Of a stretch of 64,000 nt of DNA, positions 58,133-64,000 are shown piece by piece (the first letter of the stretch is position 1; each line of letters starts with the position of its first letter). A model generated the notes under the pieces. The model saw only the letters and a program-made list of their open reading frames with translations, made no database searches and was not told the origin of the DNA. Where the stretch lies: contig CAZGUX010000145.1 of assembly GCA_964529305.1 (NCBI GenBank), positions 59,608 to 123,607 on the forward strand, read 5' to 3'. This stretch comes from CAZGUX01 sp964529305 (GTDB lineage Bacteria > Acidobacteriota > Terriglobia > Bryobacterales > Bryobacteraceae). Made by a program: the position numbers and the translations under genes.

Positions 58133-58954
58133 ATGAAACTCGTTGCCGCTCTTCTCTTCACCATTGCGTCCCTGGCCGCCGACCTGCCTCATGAGGCTCG
58201 CGTCCTGAAGGTCCAGGAACTGACGCACGACACCAAACTCATCCGCTTCAAGGCGGGGCGTGACTTCTCGTTCAAGCCGGGGCAGTTTGTCCTGATGCAG
58301 GTGCCTTCGGCTTTTGTCGAGGAGTGGAACACGAAATACAAGACGTCGCACCAGGAGGTCCGCCGTCCCTACTCGTTCGCTTCCAGCCCTAAAAAGCTTC
58401 CGGTCTTCGACCTCATCGTGAGGCTCGCGGCCCCTCCGCCCGGGAAGAACGTGCCACCCGGCATCGCATCGACGTTCCTGACTGCCCGCACGAAACCCGG
58501 GGACACCGTGCGCTTCAGCGCGCCGATGGGCAATCTGTTTCCGGGTGTGGACAAAGGCCGGCCGATTGTCCTGGTCGCGGGCGGTACCGGCGTCGCGCCG
58601 TTCGTCTGCCTGATCGAGCATTGGTTCGAGACGAAGGCCGGCAATCCGATTTACCTCTTCTTCGGCGTCCGCAGCCGCCGGGACTTGTTCCTGCACCAGC
58701 AATTTGAGAAGTGGGCCCGCACGAAGAAGGGGTTTCACTACATCCCGGCATTGTCGAACCCGGCGCCCGAAGACAACTGGACGGGAGAAACCGGGTTCAT
58801 CAACGTCACCCTCGGCAAGCGGCTGCAGGACATCCGCGACCCGGAAGCGTTCGTCGCCGGTTCGCCCATCATGATGCGCGAAACGGTCAAGGTCCTCCAA
58901 GCGAACGGCGTGCCCAAGGAGCGCATCCATCAGGACCCCATCCAGGTGAAGTGA
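58133..58954 (+). CDS. FNR-type flavin/NAD(P)H oxidoreductase domain with a signal peptide
   Basis: A 273-residue protein of the ferredoxin-NADP-reductase superfamily, similar to the C-terminal part of NqrF and flavin reductases. The FAD-binding RRPYSFASSP is at ~77-86. The NAD(P)-binding VAGGTGVAPFVCLIEHW is at ~148-164, and a C-terminal IHQDP replaces the usual acid/aromatic tail. An N-terminal signal (KLVAALLFTIASLAA) is present and no internal Met offers a cytoplasmic start before the domain. It is odd for an NAD(P)H enzyme to be exported, so it may be anchored or use another donor. No iron-sulfur domain is seen. Confidence 0.78.
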   Translation: MKLVAALLFTIASLAADLPHEARVLKVQELTHDTKLIRFKAGRDFSFKPGQFVLMQVPSAFVEEWNTKYKTSHQEVRRPYSFASSPKKLPVFDLIVRLAAPPPGKNVPPGIASTFLTARTKPGDTVRFSAPMGNLFPGVDKGRPIVLVAGGTGVAPFVCLIEHWFETKAGNPIYLFFGVRSRRDLFLHQQFEKWARTKKGFHYIPALSNPAPEDNWTGETGFINVTLGKRLQDIRDPEAFVAGSPIMMRETVKVLQANGVPKERIHQDPIQVK

Positions 58955-58979
58955 CCTCGCCTGTTGTAGATTTGAAGAC

Positions 58980-60050
58980 ATGACTCTGTCCCGTGCCGGC
59001 CTGTGGTTTGCCACCCTTGCCCTGATCGCCGCTCCCAGGAATCCGCTGGCTCCCGGCGATCCGCGTGTCCCCGAATTGGCCAGGGAAGTGAAAGCCAAGG
59101 GGTGGATTGTCTTTGAAGCGAAGACCGACAAAGGCGATTGGGATCTGTTCCTGATGCGGCCCGACGGTTCGGCGCGGCGCAACATTACCAATGCACCGGA
59201 CACCAACGAACTGGGTGGGCGCTTCTCGCCAAACGGCAAACGGATCCTGTACCGGCGCGTCGCCAGGGAAGGCAAGATCCCGCACGACAAGTGGGGCGCT
59301 CTCGGCCAACTGGTGATCGCGAACGCGAACGGGTCGAATCCGGTCACGTGGGGCGAAACGGGCGAATTCCCCTGGGCGAGTTGGAGTCCCGACGGCTTGC
59401 AGGTGGGATGCCTGACCAAGACCGGGATCGAGATTCGCGACCTGGCCACCAAACAAGTGGTTCGCAAGATTGACCGCAAGGGCATCTACCAGCAGTTGTT
59501 CTGGTCGCCCGACGGCAAATGGTTCACGGGGCCCGCCAACACCTACGGTGAGAACTGGACGGTGATCCGCCTGAACGCCTTCACGGGCGACGTGAATCCG
59601 GTCAACAAATTTCAGAACTGCACGGCCGATTGGTCGCCGGACTCCAGGAGGGTGATCTTCTCCTCGCGCCCCGCCGACCAGGGTGATGAAGCCGGCTTGG
59701 GCAAAGCCGTCGGGCAGAAACCCGAGTATGGGTGGACGCAGTTGATGATCGCCGGCGGCGACGGCGGCAACCGGATGTTGATCTACGGCGAGGACGGCAA
59801 GCACATCTACGGCGGCGCTCTCTCTCCGGACAGCAAGTATGTGCTGTTCACCCGCTCCTCCAGGGACGGGGGCCGTGACGATGGATTCATCAACGTGATG
59901 CGGTTGCGGGACGCTCCCACGATCGGCGGCGCGAGCGTAACGCTCCGGAAGAAGTACCCCCAAGCCAAGGATGGCCCGATTCTGCCGCTCACCCTGGGGT
60001 GGGAACCGCATTGGACCTACGCGCTGATTCCGGAAGGAAAGGGCAAGTGA
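58980..60050 (+). CDS. TolB-like/PD40 beta-propeller protein, exported
   Basis: A 356-residue protein with a signal peptide (MTLSRAGLWFATLALIAAPR) and PD40/TolB-type propeller repeats: DWDLFLMRPDGSARRNITNA, GGRFSPNGKRILYRRV, FPWASWSPDGLQVGCLT, QQLFWSPDGKWFTGPA, TADWSPDSRRVIFSSRPA and GGALSPDSKYVLFTRSSRDG. No catalytic motif is seen. Its stop overlaps the GTG of the lipoprotein gene by three bases. It is likely a binding or scaffold protein of the same surface system. Confidence 0.8.
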   Translation: MTLSRAGLWFATLALIAAPRNPLAPGDPRVPELAREVKAKGWIVFEAKTDKGDWDLFLMRPDGSARRNITNAPDTNELGGRFSPNGKRILYRRVAREGKIPHDKWGALGQLVIANANGSNPVTWGETGEFPWASWSPDGLQVGCLTKTGIEIRDLATKQVVRKIDRKGIYQQLFWSPDGKWFTGPANTYGENWTVIRLNAFTGDVNPVNKFQNCTADWSPDSRRVIFSSRPADQGDEAGLGKAVGQKPEYGWTQLMIAGGDGGNRMLIYGEDGKHIYGGALSPDSKYVLFTRSSRDGGRDDGFINVMRLRDAPTIGGASVTLRKKYPQAKDGPILPLTLGWEPHWTYALIPEGKGK

Positions 60051-60496
60051 GAGGACTGGCCGTCGCCGCGCTGTTGGTCCTGACTCTTTCCTGCCGGCAG
60101 GCGGAGGCTCCGCTCGACCCCGAGCTAACCAGCGCCGGGACCGCCGAGGTCACCGCGCAACTTGTCGAGATCCCGGGAGCCTTCCCCTCCAACGACCTTT
60201 ACAACTACGCGTATGTCATGAAGTACAAGGTCCTGGCGGTCCACCGGGGCAACGTCCCGGCCAACGCGGAGATTTTTGTGGGCCACTACAATCCGCTGAA
60301 GCCGAGGTCGCGCGCGCAGGACCAGGAGTCCGGGAAGATCGGCGGGCGCGCCGAAGGCTTCCGCGCCGGCGACGTTCATCGCATGGCGCTCGAGGCGCCT
60401 CTCGACCAGCAGTGGATGGGCGGGATCATCGACAAGTATTACGAGCAGAAAGGCACGCGCTATTGGGCCATCTGGACCAATCCCGGCAGGAAGTAA
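60047..60496 (+). CDS. small predicted lipoprotein, unknown function
   Basis: A 149-residue protein starting at a GTG that overlaps the propeller gene stop (GTGA). The N-terminus MRGLAVAALLVLTLSC is a lipobox (LTLSC), so the mature protein begins with a lipidated Cys. The mature part has VTAQLVEIPGAFPSNDLYNY, YKVLAVHRGNVPANAEIFVG and HRMALEAPLDQQW. No family is recognised. Confidence 0.65.
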   Translation: MRGLAVAALLVLTLSCRQAEAPLDPELTSAGTAEVTAQLVEIPGAFPSNDLYNYAYVMKYKVLAVHRGNVPANAEIFVGHYNPLKPRSRAQDQESGKIGGRAEGFRAGDVHRMALEAPLDQQWMGGIIDKYYEQKGTRYWAIWTNPGRK

Positions 60497-60498
60497 CC

Positions 60499-61347
60499 AT
60501 GCTCACCCGAGAGCAGATCGATCACTATCGCACGGAAGGCTACACCGTGTCCCCGGGTTTCGTCACCGAAGAGGAAGTCGCGGCGATGCGCGAGGACATG
60601 GACCGCACCTCGGCTGGCGCCACGCTTGCCGCGCACGACCGCTCGCGTCTGGAGATGGAGCCGAATCAGCCGCCCGACGGCACGCGCGTGCGCCGCATTT
60701 ACGAGCCCTGCACCCACTACCCGCTGTTCCGCGAACTCTCCGAATTGCCGCGCCTGCTGGATTGTGTCGAATCCCTCGTTGGACCCGATATCGATTTCCA
60801 CTACAGCAAGATCAACATGAAGCCGCCTTCCATCGGCTCGGTAGTCGACTGGCATCAGGATTTGTCGTACTACCCGCTGACCAACGCGGATTCGGTCACG
60901 GTTCTCATCTACCTGGACGATGCCGACCGGGATAACGGCTGCCTGCAGGTGATCCCGCGTTTCCACACCCGGCCGCTGCTCGACCACACGCGGGACGGCT
61001 TCTTTCAAGGCCGCGTGACCGAACCCGTGGACGAATCGCCCGCGGTGCTGCTGGAAGGCAGGGCTGGCTCTGTCATCTTCCTGCACGCCATGACGCCGCA
61101 CGCGTCGGTCGTCAACACATCTCCGCGCTGGCGCCGGACCCTGATCCTGAGTTACCGGGCCGCGGATGCGTTCCCGATTTACTGCGGGGACATTACGCTC
61201 TCCGGCGAGGAGCACGTCCGCCACGTGCGCGGCCAGGTCCCCTCGGTGGCGCGGTTCGAGTCGTGGAGGCGGTTTCCCGTTCCGCGTTACGCGCAGAAGG
61301 CCCGGTCCTTGTACGAACTGCAGGAGCAATCCCGCGCGGCAAAGTAG
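60499..61347 (+). CDS. phytanoyl-CoA dioxygenase (PhyH) family enzyme
   Basis: A 282-residue Fe(II)/2-oxoglutarate-dependent oxygenase. The ATG at 60499 is two bases after the lipoprotein stop. The metal triad is visible: DWHQDLSYYP (H119, D121) and HASVVN (H201), with the 2-oxoglutarate arginine in SPRWRRTLILSYR. The family hydroxylates acyl-CoA, ectoine or other small molecules; substrate not predictable. It lacks a signal peptide. Confidence 0.85.
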   Translation: MLTREQIDHYRTEGYTVSPGFVTEEEVAAMREDMDRTSAGATLAAHDRSRLEMEPNQPPDGTRVRRIYEPCTHYPLFRELSELPRLLDCVESLVGPDIDFHYSKINMKPPSIGSVVDWHQDLSYYPLTNADSVTVLIYLDDADRDNGCLQVIPRFHTRPLLDHTRDGFFQGRVTEPVDESPAVLLEGRAGSVIFLHAMTPHASVVNTSPRWRRTLILSYRAADAFPIYCGDITLSGEEHVRHVRGQVPSVARFESWRRFPVPRYAQKARSLYELQEQSRAAK

Positions 61348-61397
61348 CGCCCGGGTGTGGTACACCTTTTGACATCCTTTCCGTACGAGGTACCGAC

Positions 61398-63614
61398 ATG
61401 CGCTACGTTTGTCTGCCGCTCCTGCTTTGCGGGTTGATCCTGCGGGGCGAAGAACTGCCCGTGGTTCCGAACGTGGAATTCCAGCCGCTGGCCGCGCAGG
61501 TGGCCCGCGTGTTGCAAGCGCTCGAACTGGTCGGCGAACCGCTGGAGGCCGGCGATGCCGCGGCCGTGAAGAAGATCCTGGATGCCGGGCAGGGGGGAAC
61601 CCAGGCCGTGCAGCGGATTCAGCAAATCCTCGACCGGCATTGCCTTGTGGGTGTGAACATCAACCCGGAAAGCCGCGTAAAAGTCCAGCAGGGCCAGGCC
61701 AAGGCGGAACTGATGGAGCAGGGCTGGCGCTCGTTTCTCGTCAAGGTTCATAACGAAGCCGGCGTCACGGCGGTGCTGGCGGCGGACAGTCCGAATGCCG
61801 GCCAGTTGGCTAATTCCCCGGGCGGCGCGGTCAACCGGCGCTGGATGGACCTGCAGATGTTCAACAAGCAGCCGATGCGGGTGCATCTGTCCGGCCTCGA
61901 ACTCGAATACCGGATCCTGCAGTTGTACAGCAAGGATGCCGGCAAGCGCGAAGCCAAGCTCGCCTTCGACGTCGGCCAGGGCTCGCAGGACCTTGGTTTC
62001 CGCAACGAGGTGGACATCCTGTTCACGGCCAGACCGGCGGCGAAAGTCACCTTCCGCGTGCTCGACTGGAACGACCAGCCGGCCACGGGATCGTTCGTGA
62101 TCCGGGACACCCGCAATCGTGTCTATCCGTCCCAGACCAAACGGCTCGCGCCCGATTTCTTCTTCCACCCGCAGGTCTATCGTGCCAATGGCGAACACGT
62201 GATGCTGCCGCCCGGCGCCTACACCATCGACTACTCGCGCGGCCCCGAGTATCGCAAGAAGACGCAGAAGCTCTCGCTCGACAACGCTGAACCACGCGAA
62301 CTCACGTTCCGCCTGGAGCGCTGGATCGACCCCGCCAAAATGGGCTGGTACTCGGGCGACCACCACATCCATGCCGCGGGCTGCGCTCATTATGAGCGCC
62401 CCACGGAAGGCGTTTACCCGAAGGACATGATCCGTCATGTCTTGGGCGAAGATCTCAAGATCGGCTCGGTGCTGACGTGGGGTCCGGGCTGGTATTTTCA
62501 GAAGACCTTCTTCGAGGGCAAGGAGAACGGAGTCTCGACCGACGAGCACCGCATCCGGTACGATGTCGAGATCTCCGGCCATCCCTCCAGCCACACCGGC
62601 CATATCTGTCTGCTCGGGCTGAAGGAGCAGGATTATCCCGGCACGCACCGCATCGAGGATTGGCCGAGTTGGGGAATGCCCATCCTGCGCTGGGCCAAGG
62701 CGCAGAACGCGGTCACCGGCTACGCCCACTCGGGTTGGGGTTTGCAGCTTAAAGAAGGCAAGGTCCTGTCGTACGAGATGCCGCCCTTTGACGGCATTGG
62801 CGCCAACGAGTACATCGTCAGCGTCACGCACGGCCTGATCGACTTTCTCAGTACGGTCGACACGCCGTTCCCCTGGGAGCTGAACATCTGGTATCACACG
62901 CTGAACGTCGGCTACCGTACCCGCATCTCGGGTGAGACCGACTTCCCCTGCATCTACGGCGAGCGCGTCGGGCTGGGGCGGAGTTACGTGCGGCAGAAGA
63001 AGCTCGACTACCAGGATTGGGCGTACGGCATTCGCGAGGGCCGCAACTACGTCTCCGACGGCAAGAGCCATCTCATCGACCTGCGCGTCAACGGCGTCGA
63101 GATGGGGTCGCAAGCCGACGTACGGTTGGCGGCGCCAGGCGCGGTAAAGGTCACGGCGAAGGTGGCCGCGTTGCTCGACGAGACGCCCAACCCGGAGATC
63201 CTCAAACTGCGCAGCGACCAGAAGCCCTATTGGGACGTGGAGCGGGCACGGATCGCCGGCTCGCGCAAGGTACCCCTGGAGTTGATCGTCAACGGCCAGG
63301 CAGTGGCGCGCCAGGAGATCGATGCCGACGGCACATTGCGCGATGTCACCTTCGACGCGAAGATCGACCGCAGCAGTTGGGTTGCGCTGCGCATTCTGCC
63401 GTCATCGCACACAAACCCCGTCTGGGTGACGGTGGACAGCAAGCCGGTGCGCGCCTCCCGGAAAAGCGCCGAGTGGTGTCTCCAGGCGGTGGAACGCTGC
63501 TATCAGCAAAAGTTGAATCGCATCCGCTTGCCCGAGAGGCCGGACATGGAACGCGCCTACGCGCATGCGCGCCGCGAGTATCAGCGGCTGTTGGGAGAGA
63601 CGACGGTCGATTGA
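61398..63614 (+). CDS. CehA/McbA-family metallohydrolase-like protein, exported
   Basis: A 738-residue protein with signal MRYVCLPLLLCGLILRG. After a long N-terminal beta-rich part (~20-310) comes the PHP-type metal motif YSGDHHIHAAGC (D321, H322, H323, H325), then RIRYDVEISGHPSSHTGHIC and YAHSGWGLQLKEG as further metal/substrate regions. The C-terminus is beta-rich. CehA/McbA proteins hydrolyse carbamate esters in characterised cases, but most members have unknown substrates. It lies 50 bases after the dioxygenase gene. Confidence 0.82.
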   Translation: MRYVCLPLLLCGLILRGEELPVVPNVEFQPLAAQVARVLQALELVGEPLEAGDAAAVKKILDAGQGGTQAVQRIQQILDRHCLVGVNINPESRVKVQQGQAKAELMEQGWRSFLVKVHNEAGVTAVLAADSPNAGQLANSPGGAVNRRWMDLQMFNKQPMRVHLSGLELEYRILQLYSKDAGKREAKLAFDVGQGSQDLGFRNEVDILFTARPAAKVTFRVLDWNDQPATGSFVIRDTRNRVYPSQTKRLAPDFFFHPQVYRANGEHVMLPPGAYTIDYSRGPEYRKKTQKLSLDNAEPRELTFRLERWIDPAKMGWYSGDHHIHAAGCAHYERPTEGVYPKDMIRHVLGEDLKIGSVLTWGPGWYFQKTFFEGKENGVSTDEHRIRYDVEISGHPSSHTGHICLLGLKEQDYPGTHRIEDWPSWGMPILRWAKAQNAVTGYAHSGWGLQLKEGKVLSYEMPPFDGIGANEYIVSVTHGLIDFLSTVDTPFPWELNIWYHTLNVGYRTRISGETDFPCIYGERVGLGRSYVRQKKLDYQDWAYGIREGRNYVSDGKSHLIDLRVNGVEMGSQADVRLAAPGAVKVTAKVAALLDETPNPEILKLRSDQKPYWDVERARIAGSRKVPLELIVNGQAVARQEIDADGTLRDVTFDAKIDRSSWVALRILPSSHTNPVWVTVDSKPVRASRKSAEWCLQAVERCYQQKLNRIRLPERPDMERAYAHARREYQRLLGETTVD

Positions 63615-63633
63615 CGAATCCCCGCGGGCCTCA

Positions 63634-63690
63634 TCCGTGCCGCGACCGTCAGGGCGTCCCCGGTTTTTCACAACCGCTCAGGGAGCGGCC
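63634..63690. repeat. dispersed palindromic repeat, family B, between convergent genes
   Basis: ATCCGTGCCGCGACCGTCAG followed by GGCGTCCCCGGTTTTTCACA and ACCGCTCAGGGAGCGG. The same core lies at 4131-4175 and 38926-39010. It separates the CehA-like and DUF2277 genes and extends slightly into the latter's last codons. Confidence 0.6.
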
Positions 63691-63941
63691 GCGGCCGCGC
63701 CGGCTTCGGCGTCCCGCGGTGCCTTGTTCTCCGCCGCGGCTTTCAACGCGGGCAACTCCGCCAGCAGCCGTTCGGTCGACGCGGCGATCTCCTCGATCGC
63801 CTTTTCGAAGGCCACTTCATTCGCGCGCGAGGGCTTGTGAAACCCGCTGACCTTGCGCACGAACTGCAGCGCGGCGGAGCGGATCTCGGCGTCCGTCGAG
63901 ATCCGCTCCGGATTCCGTAGGCGTTTGTTGCTGCGGCACAT
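63678..63941 (-). CDS. DUF2277 family small protein
   Basis: An 87-residue cytoplasmic protein. The family pattern is clear: MCRSNKRLRNPERISTDAEI, AALQFVRKVSGFHKP, and ANEVAFEKAIEEIAASTERL. An Ala-rich C-terminal tail follows. Function unknown; it is broadly distributed in high-GC bacteria. Confidence 0.85.
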   Translation of the reverse strand: MCRSNKRLRNPERISTDAEIRSAALQFVRKVSGFHKPSRANEVAFEKAIEEIAASTERLLAELPALKAAAENKAPRDAEAGAAAAAP

Positions 63942-64000
63942 GCCTCCATAGTACAGCGGTGGAGCGATTTCGCTTCGTTACGGCCAGGCCGGTTGGACAG

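Noticed and set aside
61287..63113. 608-codon minus-strand open frame opposite the CehA-like gene
   Set aside because: Antisense shadow with low-information composition.
1..64000. tRNA, rRNA or CRISPR array
   Set aside because: No cloverleaf-like sequence with a T-loop GTTCGANTC, no rRNA segments and no regularly spaced direct repeats were seen. A tRNA or Rfam scan was not possible here.

Overview
The window is high-GC bacterial chromosome with dense, mostly operonic genes and many ATGA or GTGA stop/start overlaps. Several gene types together point to an Acidobacteriota member, probably of the Solibacter/Bryobacter group: two very large TonB-dependent receptors with an N-terminal carboxypeptidase-regulatory-like domain, a planctomycete-type cytochrome (DUF1549/DUF1553) plus DUF1501 pair, many exported Tat-type enzymes, DUF1080, neutral-ceramidase-like, CehA/McbA and DUF2277 proteins. 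This assignment is inference from gene content. No rRNA, tRNA, CRISPR array or intact transposase gene was seen.

Region by region. 1-8440 (minus strand) is one operon: transcarboxylase-type 5S subunit, carboxyltransferase (12S type), a small OadG-like protein, biotin carrier (1.3S type), methylmalonyl-CoA epimerase, both methylmalonyl-CoA mutase subunits, and the 5' end of meaB cut by the window edge. It lacks a biotin carboxylase gene, which fits a methylmalonyl-CoA:pyruvate carboxytransferase (Wood-Werkman) route between succinyl-CoA/methylmalonyl-CoA and propionyl-CoA. 8729-12033 holds a CocE-like hydrolase, rnhA and dusB. 12126-15605 holds a glycine-zipper protein and a TonB-type receptor. 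15743-17209 is a DoxX protein fused through an internal twin-arginine segment to a TIM-barrel-like domain. 17436-22231 is a DUF1549/1553-DUF1501-SDR operon. 22281-25525 carries an exported TIM-barrel-like protein and a DUF4824/DUF2157 pair. 25604-30879 is a nucleoside salvage operon: pyrimidine nucleoside phosphorylase, CNT transporter, purine nucleoside phosphorylase, cytidine deaminase and an MtaD-like deaminase. 31135-33774 encodes three Tad-type pseudopilin or surface proteins without any assembly machinery. 34074-38920 has a small metalloprotease-like protein, a ferredoxin, an alpha/beta hydrolase, a double DUF1080 protein and a ceramidase-like protein. 39037-44294 is a GntR/FCD regulator facing a TonB receptor and BNR-repeat protein, with a clear promoter and operator between them. 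44313-46070 is a second CocE-like hydrolase. 46162-46436 is a transposase-less IS21-like inverted-repeat element. 46671-54879 is a copper/silver-type resistance region (NosL-like protein, CusCBA-type efflux and several small Cys/His proteins). 55043-63614 is a same-strand run of exported or metabolic proteins: a lectin-like/LssY_C/hydrolase fusion, a DapA-like protein, a flavin-reductase-like protein with a signal peptide, a TolB-like propeller, a lipoprotein, a PhyH dioxygenase and a CehA-like protein. A DUF2277 protein closes the window.

Two families of short dispersed palindromic sequences sit mainly between convergent genes. One copy is translated as the C-terminal tail of the epimerase. 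The most unusual items are this REP-derived protein tail, the DoxX-Tat-barrel fusion, the lectin/LssY_C/hydrolase fusion, the IS21-like MITE beside the copper region, and a sigma-28-like promoter ahead of the orphan Tad genes.
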